Shown here: positions 25,401-34,013 of the stretch, piece after piece
Layout of the letters: the number at the start of each line of letters is the position of its first letter
Position numbering within the stretch: the stretch's first letter is position 1
Source of the DNA: Chitinophagaceae bacterium
Lineage (GTDB): Bacteria; Bacteroidota; Bacteroidia; Chitinophagales; Chitinophagaceae
Direction of reading: 5' to 3'
DNA length: 64,000 nt
Assembly (NCBI GenBank): GCA_023229465.1
Contig: JALNZE010000001.1
Location: forward strand, 186,001 to 250,000
Program-made: the position numbers and the translations under genes
Notes under the pieces: model-generated
What the model was told of the DNA's origin: nothing
The model's input: only the letters and a program-made list of their open reading frames with translations
The model's database searches: none

Positions 25401-25914
25401 ATCTTATAATTTTATGAAGTTCTTCAATAGCAATATGTACTTCTCTTAATCTACCAACCCGGATGACATCAAGTAATGCAAGCATCTTGTATAATTCTGC
25501 ATCTTCCCTCGCTGCTTTTACCTGTCCTGAATATAAAGGCTCAATAGTTAAGCCTCTCACTTTCCCCCATTCTGAGTCTGGCCACACATATTGTAACTCG
25601 GCATTAAAATATTGCTGCATAAAGGGATGGCAGTGGGCTGTTGGCATTCCAGTTACCATAGTTCCGGGATATTGCGGAAAAACGTAATGTAGACCGTGTT
25701 CCAAAAATTCCATTAACGATTGGCGGTTAACTCTTTTCTTCTTATAATCAATCAAACCTGCGAGTTCATTGCGGTGTAATGCTTCCGAAATTTCCGAGCC
25801 ACTGATATACAGCGATTGGGCCAAATCCTTGTTCTGCCATGGCTTATTGTCCAAAGCGATGATTTTTAGTAATATTACTATGTCTTGGGGGCGCATCCCA
25901 TTATGCTTTCTCAT
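25375..25914 (-). CDS. Winged-helix protein paired with the nucleotidyltransferase (antitoxin candidate)
   Basis: A 179-residue protein with an N-terminal winged helix (residues 7-60: RPQDIVILLKIIAL, KDLAQSLYISGSEISEALHR, AGLIDYKKKRVNRQSL). A middle block follows with HYVFPQYPGTMVTGMPTAHC and the helical C-terminus VHIAIEELHKII. I do not know a named family. The 26-base overlap with the nucleotidyltransferase gene and a perfect palindrome upstream suggest a self-regulating antitoxin, as AbiEi is for AbiEii, but with an unrelated-looking C-terminus. Confidence 0.65.
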   Translation of the reverse strand: MRKHNGMRPQDIVILLKIIALDNKPWQNKDLAQSLYISGSEISEALHRNELAGLIDYKKKRVNRQSLMEFLEHGLHYVFPQYPGTMVTGMPTAHCHPFMQQYFNAELQYVWPDSEWGKVRGLTIEPLYSGQVKAAREDAELYKMLALLDVIRVGRLREVHIAIEELHKIIRYEPQAEFK

Positions 25915-25936
25915 AAGTCAAATATACATTACATAA

Positions 25937-25968
25937 CTCAATTTGCAAAACGCGAATTGCAAATTGAG
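25937..25968. promoter_or_regulatory. Palindrome upstream of the HTH/nucleotidyltransferase pair
   Basis: CTCAATTTGCAA, eight bases, TTGCAAATTGAG: perfect 12-bp arms. It lies 22 bases before the HTH start (25914, minus) and 12 bases before the GT25-like start (25981, plus), so a bound protein could control both directions. Confidence 0.6.
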
Positions 25969-25980
25969 AATTTAACATAA

Positions 25981-26532
25981 ATGATGCTACATATTATCCA
26001 TTTACTTCATAGAAACGACAGATGGCAACTACTTCAAAATGAACTTGCAACACAGAAAATTACTAATTTTAGGGTATGGCCGGGTATACTTGACGAGGAA
26101 ATACCTTTTCGGGGTGTTGCTAAGGCACATAAACAAATAGTTTTATACGCAAAAGAAAATAATCTACCAAGTATCCTCGTTGCAGAAGATGATGTGAAAT
26201 TTACTGCACCCGGAGCCATGTCTTACTTTCTGGAACAGGAACCACTTCTGTATGATCTATACTTAGGGGGAATATCTCATGGCAAAATAGGTAATGATCA
26301 AACCGTAACTGACTTTGCAGGCACTATGCTGTATAAAATCAACCAATATTTCTACGACACCTTCTTATCTATACCGGAAGATGGACACATTGACAGAAAT
26401 CTCAAAAACAAGGGCCGTTATATAGTTTGTCAACCTTTCGTAGCAACCCAGCATAATGGCTACAGTGATAATAAAAAAGAATATTTCAATTATGACCTGT
26501 GTCTAAATGGGCGAACATTATTTGGTCATTAG
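25981..26532 (+). CDS. Glycosyltransferase family 25-like protein
   Basis: A 183-residue protein resembling small GT25/LPS-type transferases. It starts with the IIHLLHRNDRWQLLQNEL strand-helix typical of their nucleotide-sugar fold, then KAHKQIVLYAKENNLPSILV and the acidic metal site E69-D70-D71, and ends QHNGYSDNKKEYFNYDL. It lacks a signal peptide. Cargo of the island; the acceptor is unknown. Confidence is limited because only the ED-D motif and overall order support the family. Confidence 0.6.
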   Translation: MMLHIIHLLHRNDRWQLLQNELATQKITNFRVWPGILDEEIPFRGVAKAHKQIVLYAKENNLPSILVAEDDVKFTAPGAMSYFLEQEPLLYDLYLGGISHGKIGNDQTVTDFAGTMLYKINQYFYDTFLSIPEDGHIDRNLKNKGRYIVCQPFVATQHNGYSDNKKEYFNYDLCLNGRTLFGH

Positions 26533-26543
26533 ATATAATTAAT

Positions 26544-27125
26544 TTATCGGCCAGCCCGACCTTTCAGGGTCTTGGCTTCTCTTTCCTTTTCACCAGCAAG
26601 GCGAATCAATTCCGCCCGCTCAATCAAACGCCGTTCTTCCTGTTCAACACTGTTCCTGAATCCAACCCCATCCTTTTGGTAAAGGCTGTCTGTAAGGTTA
26701 CAATATCTTAACAGCCATTCATTGCCCCCGATCTTAAGAGAACGATATTTCATATCATTGGCCTCATACTGTTGCTTAGACTGGTAAGTATTGACCCATC
26801 CCCAGGCCATAAAAAGAGATAGCAGGAACAATCCTATTGAAATAAAAAAGCCTTTATGCAATTCATGTTTATGTTCAATCCGGCTGCTGACAGGTTTTTG
26901 CAACTGTTCGTTTAAGCGATTTACGTTAAAAGAAAGTTCACTCAACTTAACTGTTCCTAACAAAAGTTGTGAGGGAAGATTTTTGATTTCCTTTCGCAAA
27001 AATTCCAGTTCCTGTTTTATTTCGGCACCCGCGTTTTCCTTCTCTTTATCTGTATCGGTAACTTTTAACAGTAACTCTATGGCCTCCAGTTTCTCGACCA
27101 TAGCCTGTAATAATTGTTCGCTCAT
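26544..27125 (-). CDS. Mobilisation-associated coiled-coil membrane protein
   Basis: A 193-residue protein: N-terminal coiled coil (1-85, heptads in LLQAMVEKLEAIELLLK and LEFLRKEIKNL), a membrane helix (about 92-112, GFFISIGLFLLSLFMAWGW), and a charged C-terminal helix rich in Glu/Arg. It follows the relaxase gene by 19 bases, the position where Bacteroidota mobilisable elements often carry such a gene. Probably part of mobilisation, but no motif proves it. Confidence 0.5.
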   Translation of the reverse strand: MSEQLLQAMVEKLEAIELLLKVTDTDKEKENAGAEIKQELEFLRKEIKNLPSQLLLGTVKLSELSFNVNRLNEQLQKPVSSRIEHKHELHKGFFISIGLFLLSLFMAWGWVNTYQSKQQYEANDMKYRSLKIGGNEWLLRYCNLTDSLYQKDGVGFRNSVEQEERRLIERAELIRLAGEKEREAKTLKGRAGR

Positions 27126-27144
27126 ATATAAAATGTATTACTGG

Positions 27145-27948
27145 TTATAAATGATGTCTTTTCTGTTTTCGCTTCTTCTGCAATAATTCATGAGGGGGAT
27201 AATTATTGGTCTGTTCGGGGCGCATCAGTTCCTCAAGTATAGTGGGCCGCCGGGAATGTTTCATCTCTAACATGGCACTGATCGTTTTTTGCTGTCTTTC
27301 TCTTAACTGTAAACTTTGTCTGTTCTCCTGTTTCATCGCCAGGTTTTGCCCGATTGTTTTTTCCAAATTTTTAATGGAAAACTGCCGGTCTATTTCACTG
27401 CCCTTATACTTGAATTTTCCGATCTTAAAACTCACTCCCTGTAACTCCTCTGTCTGACCCTTGTATTTGTATAGCGTTTCAATGCCTTGCCTTTGTAATT
27501 TTTGCTCCAGGTCGGCCAGATTTTTGGCTTTGGGTAAATAGTCCAAAATCGCCTGGTAAATCTTATACCGGTTGGCTTCATATTCGTTCATTCTTTCCAG
27601 GTGCGTTAGTGCCAGATTTTTCTTTTGCGCCACTATTAGTTTGTGTTTCAAGGTTAACTGTTGGGCAACCTTTTTTCCTCTTAGTCCCAGCCAGTTGTCT
27701 TTGACGGTCTTACCCTCATTATCTACCCGGTTGGCAACTACATGTACATGGGGATGTTTCCGGTCGCTGTGTTTAACTATGGCATACTGGGTATTTTTGA
27801 AACCCAATTGTTCCAGATATTCTTTTGCTATTTGGATCATTTTTTCATCTGTAATTTCTTCACCTGGATAGTAGGCAAGAATGGCATGAAAAACGGGCCG
27901 TTTTAAATTTGGATTTAGCCATCTTTGTTCTTCAAAATCAGCCGCCAT
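27145..27948 (-). pseudogene. MobP-type relaxase, N-terminally truncated
   Basis: 267 residues of a relaxase/mobilisation nuclease. The metal-binding histidines are present as H65, H67 and H69 in KHPHVHVVANRV, followed by KTVKDNWLGLRGKKVAQQL. Relaxases of this family normally have about 50-60 more N-terminal residues with the nicking tyrosine; here the frame starts just before RPVFHAILAYYPGEEI. I found no continuation upstream. Mobilisation by this copy is therefore unlikely. Confidence 0.7.
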
Positions 27949-28066
27949 TAATTAAAGGCCATTTCAAATTCTTAGAATAATATCTGAGGTAATATGGTTA
28001 AATTGTATCTTACTAAACAAAATAGCTGATTTCCAGAATAGTACCTCAAAAAAAAACAATGGGCGA

Positions 28067-28384
28067 TAAATACGACTTCAACTTACCCCAACACTATCGT
28101 GTGAATTAATCAATAAACGGAAGAATGTTTTTGAAAAAGCGCTACTAGCTGTTCTCCTGATCTCTTATATCCAGCCATTTGAGGACGGTAATAAAAGAAC
28201 CGGTCGGATCACCGGCAATGGTTTGCTGATTGAAAATGGCTATTGCCCTTTATCCTACCGGAGTGTAAAGCCGATAGACTATAAAAAAGCGATGATTCTT
28301 TTTTATGAGCAGAATAATATTGCCTTATATAAGCAGTTATTTATTGAACAATTCGAGTATGCCGTAAATAATTACTATAGATAA
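28067..28384 (+). pseudogene. Fic family protein, C-terminal fragment
   Basis: From about 28103 the frame reads ELINKRKNVFEKALLAVLL, then the Fic signature QPFEDGNKRTGRITGNGLL and on to a stop at 28384. The first His of HPFxDGNGRxGR is Gln and the Gly is Lys. The N-terminal half, including any inhibitory helix, is missing, and there is no start codon at the beginning of the homology. A broken Fic (AMP-transferase) gene. Confidence 0.7.
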
Positions 28385-28788
28385 TTAAATATCAAAGGGT
28401 CTGGGTTTATTATGCTGTATAATTCTATTGTAAAATCTGCCTTCTATCTCACTTATTTGAATGTTGGGAAGAAATGGTAAATTTTTTGACTGCAATATTT
28501 TCGTATTTCACCCACATCATAAATAGTATGGTGTAGCGTTACGCATTACACAGTTACTATTTCAAAATATCTTTCCCGGTTTTTGGGGCAAATGCTACCA
28601 GGAAGGTTTTTCCTGTTCCGTTTACATTAAAACATCTTATATTTATTATTCCAGAAATTAACGATTGAAAAAAATTGCCATAACAATGCTATCCGTATAG
28701 TATGCGATAGAGAGTACAGGCCGGTGACTCTTAAAGAACGGGCGTTACCAAAAAAGACATTAGCGTAAAATATTTAAAAAAATAATCG
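28385..28788. other. Gene-free stretch with a P-loop-like scrap
   Basis: 404 bases without an intact gene. On the minus strand, about 28565-28625, a short frame reads NVNGTGKTFLVAFAPKTGKD and stops soon after. It has a GxGKT-like run but is too short to identify. The last 100 bases are AT-rich leader of the next gene; no clear promoter consensus. Confidence 0.3.
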
Positions 28789-29898
28789 ATGCCAATTTAT
28801 ATGGACCGCCACGATGTTTCTGAAACCGTTACAGCAGAAAACGTGGCACAATTACACCAGGAGGATTTAAAAATACAGGATCAACATGGTTGCAGGGGAT
28901 TAACATATTGGTTTGATAACAAAAGGAAAACCGCGTTCTGTTTAATTGAAGCGCCTGACAAGAAAGCCATTTTAAAAATGCATAACAAGGCTCATGGCCA
29001 GGTACCGAACAGCATAATAGAAGTAGACGCCAGCATAGTTGAATCATTTTTAGGCAGAATTGAAAACCCTAAAAAAGCAAAAAACACAGTATTAAATATT
29101 ATTAATGACCCTGCTTTTAGAACAATAATGGTTATTACCTTACAACCATTATCACTGAAACAAAACCGGACTGCTCAATTTAAATCTTCATTACATAATT
29201 GCACTCATACCGTTCTTAAACTACTGAATGTTTATGAGAGTAAACTCGTTAAACAAAGCGAAAACCATTTTTTAGTTTCTTTTAAATCGGTCTCAAATGC
29301 TGTGCATGCCGCTTTTGATATACAATCGTTATTAAAAGAATTCAGGAATGATACAAATAATGATAAAATCCTTTTAAAAATAGGGTTGAGCGCCGGGGTG
29401 CCAGTAACTGAAAAGAAATCAATCTTTGAGGACACGATAAAATTAGCTGAGCAGATGTGTAAGATTATTAAAGGCGAAATTATAATTTCATCAGAAGTTA
29501 AAGAATTATATAATAGCGAAAATTCAGTTCCTTTAAATGAAGGCGAAAGCACATTTTCTCTTACGCAAACAGATGAAAAATTTTTAACCCTTTTAATGGA
29601 TTATACAGAATCTAACTGGAGTAATACAAATTTAAAAGTGGATGATTTTAGCAAACCTATGGGGTGCAGCAAATCTCAATTATATCGTAAAATGATCTTA
29701 CTCACCGGTAAATCCCCCAATACTTTTATTAAGGAATACCGTTTAAATGAGGCTTTAACCTTATTGAATAAAAAGGCAGGTAACATTTCAGAAATTGCCT
29801 TTGAAACAGGCTTTAGCAGCCCGTCCTATTTTTCTAAATGTTTTCAAAAAAGATATGGCCATTTACCTTCTGATTATTTACCCGCTAAAGTAGGGTAA
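28789..29898 (+). CDS. DUF4242 / degenerate nucleotide-cyclase / AraC-HTH fusion regulator
   Basis: A 369-residue three-part protein. Residues 1-85 match DUF4242, a small ferredoxin-like domain seen in nickel-binding proteins (MPIYMDRHDVS, CRGLTYWFDNKRKTAFCLIE). Residues about 112-245 resemble a class III adenylate/guanylate cyclase domain (ENHFLVSFKSVSNAVHAAFD, LLKIGLSAGVPV, GEIIISSEVKELY), but the metal Asp of the FTDI and GDG motifs are gone, so it should bind rather than make a ligand. Residues 262-366 are an AraC-type double HTH (CSKSQLYRKMILLTGKSP, EIAFETGFSSPSYFSKCFQK). Probably a ligand-sensing transcription factor; targets unknown. Confidence 0.8.
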   Translation: MPIYMDRHDVSETVTAENVAQLHQEDLKIQDQHGCRGLTYWFDNKRKTAFCLIEAPDKKAILKMHNKAHGQVPNSIIEVDASIVESFLGRIENPKKAKNTVLNIINDPAFRTIMVITLQPLSLKQNRTAQFKSSLHNCTHTVLKLLNVYESKLVKQSENHFLVSFKSVSNAVHAAFDIQSLLKEFRNDTNNDKILLKIGLSAGVPVTEKKSIFEDTIKLAEQMCKIIKGEIIISSEVKELYNSENSVPLNEGESTFSLTQTDEKFLTLLMDYTESNWSNTNLKVDDFSKPMGCSKSQLYRKMILLTGKSPNTFIKEYRLNEALTLLNKKAGNISEIAFETGFSSPSYFSKCFQKRYGHLPSDYLPAKVG

Positions 29899-30056
29899 CA
29901 ATTACAATAGGTTTAGCTATTTAGCTGATTTGAACCAAAATTACCTGCATTTGAACTAAATGTTGCAGTCTTCAAATTTATCTGTGTGTAGCTTTGGCCA
30001 ACACACCTATTTATTTGATACCATATCTTATTAACCCTTACTTTTAAATAATCATT

Positions 30057-30431
30057 ATGACTAAAATTCTTTTTGACCGGCTTGGTGGTACTTCAGGTAT
30101 CACAACTCTTGTTGACGATGTTGTTGAGGCACATATGAACAATCCTGCAATCAGTGCAAGGTTTTTGCCCTACAAAGAGCAGCCGGAAAGATTAGCAGCA
30201 ATTAAGCAACATACTATTGATTTTTTTAGTGCCGGAAGTGGTGGCCCTGTAACCTACTCTGGCAGAGACATGCCTACCACGCATAAAGGAATGAATATTA
30301 GCCCAACTGAATACATGCATGTTGTTGATGACATTTTGAGGGTACTGGATAAACATAAAGCTGATGATGAATCTAAAAAAGATGTGCTTGCCATTCTCTG
30401 GTCATTAAAAGATATGATCATTTCCAAATAA
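30057..30431 (+). CDS. Group I truncated haemoglobin
   Basis: A 124-residue 2-over-2 globin. The start LFDRLGGTSGITTLVDDVV is the typical A/B helix with its Gly motif. The block FFSAGSGGPVTYSGRDMP is the E-F region, and H76 in MPTTHKGMNIS is the proximal heme ligand. Such proteins bind oxygen or detoxify NO. It is the last gene inside the island, 158 bases after the AraC-type regulator and on the same strand, so it may be a target of that regulator, an inference from position only. Confidence 0.88.
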   Translation: MTKILFDRLGGTSGITTLVDDVVEAHMNNPAISARFLPYKEQPERLAAIKQHTIDFFSAGSGGPVTYSGRDMPTTHKGMNISPTEYMHVVDDILRVLDKHKADDESKKDVLAILWSLKDMIISK

Positions 30432-30489
30432 ATAATTCTCATAGAACTATAGATTTGACTAAAGAAAAATATAGTAGCCTCTCCAGTAC

Positions 30490-30507
30490 CACCATTTTAT
30501 CGCGAAG
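30490..30507. repeat. Island right attachment repeat (attR-like)
   Basis: Exact copy of the 18 bases at 23516-23533 (CACCATTTTATCGCGAAG). It runs directly into the terminator hairpin at 30504-30530, as expected if this is the original sequence behind tRNA-Arg. Confidence 0.7.
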
Positions 30508-30537
30508 GCGCCGATTTTTCCGGCGCCTTCTCTTTTT
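30504..30537 (+). terminator. Rho-independent terminator, probably the displaced tRNA-Arg terminator
   Basis: Perfect arms GAAGGCGCCG and CGGCGCCTTC with a 7-base loop, followed by TCTTTTT. It partly overlaps the att repeat. Confidence 0.75.
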
Positions 30538-30617
30538 GGGGGGCCTGGTTGTCTAACCGGTTAACCGTATGGAATTGCCATAAATGACATAAGCCGTTAT
30601 ACTGTATTTGCAATATA

Positions 30618-30665
30618 AAATCACCTTATTTCCTGATTAAGACAAATCAGGAAATAAGGTGATTT
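30618..30665. terminator. Bidirectional terminator hairpin
   Basis: 21-bp perfect stem (AAATCACCTTATTTCCTGAT arm and its complement) with a 6-base loop; the right side continues into a T run on the plus strand and A run on the left. It ends the minus-strand PEGA-like gene and anything arriving from the island. Confidence 0.75.
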
Positions 30666-30696
30666 TTTACGGTTGTATGAATGAACGCCATTAAAT

Positions 30697-31362
30697 TTAC
30701 TTCATACCCAATCTTGTTGAAAAATCACTGATAATATTCTGATATTTTCTTAGTATCCTGTCCCACTCACGAAACTGCTCATCAGCCTTTACACTCGATC
30801 CTGATGTTCCTGAGTATTCACTCACTAATTTTACCTTAAAGGTAAGTGGGTTAGAGTCACCCAATTTAATGATCAATCTTGTTCTTATTGTATTTTGTTG
30901 AAAAGACTGAACACTCCATGCCGTTCTCAAATAAGAGGTTTCTTTATCAGAAACTTCAATTGCGTCAAAGTAGTCGGTAACAATCTGGGTGGTTAATTTC
31001 CATGTTTCTGAAACGTCATACTTTTTATTGACTTCAACAGAAAAGTCAACATTTGCCTGGTCGGTTTTGATAGAAGCTTCTTCCGCATCATCTCTTTTCA
31101 ATTCAAAATACTGCTGCTTTGGCGGGGGGGTTCCTCCTTTTTTATTACAATAAATCTGTTCATATTTCAGAAACCCAACTTTCTGAATTTTTACATTCAC
31201 ACACTCACCTTTGGGTACTTTAATTTTTAAAGTACCGGTACCCAAATTTTGGCCATCAACAATAATTTTCGCATCCGGCTCAGATGCACTAACGGTAACA
31301 GACTGGGCATTAAGAGCCAGGGTAGCTACAACAAAGCAAGTAAGAAGTAGTATGTTTTTCAT
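30697..31362 (-). CDS. Secreted PEGA-like protein
   Basis: A 221-residue protein with a signal peptide (1-19, ending LALNAQS). Residues 20-80 look like a PEGA or carboxypeptidase-regulatory-like beta domain: VTVSASEPDAKIIVDGQNLG, then IKVPKGECVNVKIQKVGFL. The C-terminal part (100-221) is an unrecognised alpha/beta domain, possibly a lipid- or ligand-binding fold. Two Cys (ECVNV, IYCNKK) could form a disulfide. Function unknown. Confidence 0.65.
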   Translation of the reverse strand: MKNILLLTCFVVATLALNAQSVTVSASEPDAKIIVDGQNLGTGTLKIKVPKGECVNVKIQKVGFLKYEQIYCNKKGGTPPPKQQYFELKRDDAEEASIKTDQANVDFSVEVNKKYDVSETWKLTTQIVTDYFDAIEVSDKETSYLRTAWSVQSFQQNTIRTRLIIKLGDSNPLTFKVKLVSEYSGTSGSSVKADEQFREWDRILRKYQNIISDFSTRLGMK

Positions 31363-31502
31363 TATAAGGGGATTTTTTTAATAAAATGTTCCTATTCATA
31401 AATATATGCTTTTTCTCAGAAAAAAATATCTTTCATTGGGAAATAAAGCGAAATTTTAATCAACCTGAACAGGCGGCTGCCAGTATCCGGGTTTTACAGC
31501 GC

Positions 31503-34013
31503 TTAAATAGGGAATTCTATTTTTAGTACACACCCATTGCCGGGTGATGAAACTATTTCGAATTTGCCAAAAAACATTTCGGTCCTCCTTTTCATATTTG
31601 CCATGCCAATTCCTTCCATATTTTTATGACTATCAAAGCCAATTCCATTATCTGTAATAACCATTTTAAGCGTAGGATGTTCTATACTCACATTAATACT
31701 AATGTATTTTGCTTCTGAATATTTTTGAATATTCCTTAACTGTTCCTGCAAAATTCTGTATAAGTTTAATTGAAGCTCAGGATTTAAGCGATGCTTTTTA
31801 GCATCAACATCAATATGAAGTAAAATTTTTACTTCTTCATCAAAATGAAATGTATATAATAATCTACTGAAAGCTTCTTCAATTTTCATGTCTTTAAAAA
31901 AAACCGGGGCAATACGATGAGACATATTTCTAATGTCTTCCAAAGCCATGTTCACAAACTGTTTAGTTTCATTAAACACCGGCGTAGCTGATGAGGGCAA
32001 TGATTTACGAAGTATGCCCAGGTTCATAGTTACCGCTACAAGAATCTGGCACACATTATCATGTAGTTCGCCTCCAATTTCTTTACGCTCACTTTCCTGT
32101 GTTTGTATAATTGCCTTTACGATTTTCTGCTCAATAAGTTTTTTGTCGGTAATGTCATTTACCTGAATTATATAACCAATGTTTTTAGACAAAGTGTCTG
32201 AAATAGGTGTAACAATTATATCCAAATAGGCAAAATCTGTCTTCGTTGACCCGTATTTAACTTCGTTGAAATTGAATTTAATTTCATGATAAACGTCAAT
32301 CCCACTATTAAATTTTTCCAAAATATCACCAGATTGAAAGCTGGGATCATCTTTAAAATTGTATGAACCAATAAGAGATTCCGCCTGCAATCCAAATATT
32401 TCATTTATTTTCCTATTCGCTTTCTTCAAAAATGCTTTTTTATCGAAAATCGCTATCCCAACCGGGGAATTATCAAAAACGGTTTTTAGCATCGCTTCGC
32501 TTTCACGAATAGATTCTTCCGATTCTTTACGGGCAGTAATATCAGTATAAATACCATCCCAGATAACTCTTCCTCCCACCAACTTACGGGGAACTGAACG
32601 AATATGTACCCATTTTAAGTTTCCTGATGAATGCCTGATGCGAACCTCAAGGTTAAATTCAGACATATTACGGAAAGATATCTCTTCAGCGGCTACTACT
32701 ATTTTTTTGTCTTCTTCATAAATAATATCTAAGCGGGCGGCGGAATTTTGAATAATTTCATCGGATGTTTTTCCTATAAGACTTTCTGTACTTTTACTTA
32801 GATAAACAAAATATATTTTCCCATCGGGTTCACGAATCATTTGGTACATGATAGTATCATGCAAATTATTGCCCAGCATCTCCAACTGAGTTGACTTTTC
32901 ACGAAATTTTTCTTCACTTATTTTCTTTTCAGTAATATCGAAACATATGATAAGGTATTGAAATGGTTTTTTTTGAGCGTCTAAAAAGGGAATAATGTTG
33001 GCATATACCCAATAATATTGCCCATCTTTAGCGGTATTTACAAGCTCTCCCTTCCATACTTTTCCAGACGATATTGTATTCCAAAAATCTGCTCCAAATT
33101 CTTTTGAATAGTAATTCGAGTTGATAAGCTTATGGAAATTGTCTATCAATTCATCTTTACTATATTTCGATATTTTGCAAAAATTACCATTAACTGTTTG
33201 TATCACCCCCTTTTCATCGGCTATCGCGGTTATTGAAGATTCGTCTAATGCAAACTTATAATCTTTAAGATCTTTCAAATGTTCCTGAAGTTCTTTTTCT
33301 GTTCTTGAAAGTGTATCAAGCATTATATTAAACTCTTGTGCCAGAACAGATGCTTCGTCATTGCCTGGTAAATGTGAACGTGCCCCGGAATTTCCTGCAG
33401 AAACTTTTTTGATGGTATTCTGTATTACATAAAGCCGATTACTAATATTTCTCCCCATAAACCAAGCCACAAAAGCTCCAATTAAAATCGAAGCAATCAC
33501 ATAGAATATGCCTGAATATATAACCTCAGTGAGCTTTTTATTGGCCAGTTGTTGACCCAAACCAATACGCGCCCAACCTAAATGTCTGCCTGCAAGCATT
33601 ACAGGAACAGCAATATCAATTAATTCCGGAGATTCGCTTATAATCGTCAACTTTGCCTGACCAGGCAAGTCATTAGTAAATTTCCCAATATTTGTTTTGC
33701 TGGTATGTGCCAGAACATAGCCCCTTTTATCTACAATCATTGAATAAATAATTTCCGTGTTCCGCCGCTGAGAAACTATCAACTCCTGAAGACCAGAAAC
33801 ATCGTTTGCGGCAAGCCATACCGAGGCGCTTGTTGATAGCGTCTGGCAATAGGTAATGGCCATTTCTTCCTGTCTGGCCAGTAGCATAGATTTTTGCCGA
33901 AAAGTAAGATCGATAATGAATGCTGTCATCATTACAGCATGTATAATGGCCACACTTAACATCAACCGGCCCCGGAGAGTACCGAAAATAAAATATTTAT
34001 TTAGCCAAATCAT
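31503..34013 (-). CDS. Multi-PAS sensor histidine kinase (HisKA_3 type)
   Basis: An 836-residue membrane kinase. It has membrane helices at about 12-32 and 165-187 around an extracytoplasmic sensor, a HAMP (about 188-240, ending FNIMLDTLSRTEKELQEHL) and three PAS domains (about 255-370, 380-500, 505-635). The HisKA_3 dimerisation helix has the phospho-acceptor His in KEIGGELHDNVCQIL, and the terminal HATPase has ITDNGIGFD and GIGMANMKRR. No receiver domain is attached, and no response regulator lies next to it. Its start overlaps the PhnD-like gene by 17 bases, so the lipoprotein probably feeds it a signal. Confidence 0.88.
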   Translation of the reverse strand: MIWLNKYFIFGTLRGRLMLSVAIIHAVMMTAFIIDLTFRQKSMLLARQEEMAITYCQTLSTSASVWLAANDVSGLQELIVSQRRNTEIIYSMIVDKRGYVLAHTSKTNIGKFTNDLPGQAKLTIISESPELIDIAVPVMLAGRHLGWARIGLGQQLANKKLTEVIYSGIFYVIASILIGAFVAWFMGRNISNRLYVIQNTIKKVSAGNSGARSHLPGNDEASVLAQEFNIMLDTLSRTEKELQEHLKDLKDYKFALDESSITAIADEKGVIQTVNGNFCKISKYSKDELIDNFHKLINSNYYSKEFGADFWNTISSGKVWKGELVNTAKDGQYYWVYANIIPFLDAQKKPFQYLIICFDITEKKISEEKFREKSTQLEMLGNNLHDTIMYQMIREPDGKIYFVYLSKSTESLIGKTSDEIIQNSAARLDIIYEEDKKIVVAAEEISFRNMSEFNLEVRIRHSSGNLKWVHIRSVPRKLVGGRVIWDGIYTDITARKESEESIRESEAMLKTVFDNSPVGIAIFDKKAFLKKANRKINEIFGLQAESLIGSYNFKDDPSFQSGDILEKFNSGIDVYHEIKFNFNEVKYGSTKTDFAYLDIIVTPISDTLSKNIGYIIQVNDITDKKLIEQKIVKAIIQTQESERKEIGGELHDNVCQILVAVTMNLGILRKSLPSSATPVFNETKQFVNMALEDIRNMSHRIAPVFFKDMKIEEAFSRLLYTFHFDEEVKILLHIDVDAKKHRLNPELQLNLYRILQEQLRNIQKYSEAKYISINVSIEHPTLKMVITDNGIGFDSHKNMEGIGMANMKRRTEMFFGKFEIVSSPGNGCVLKIEFPI

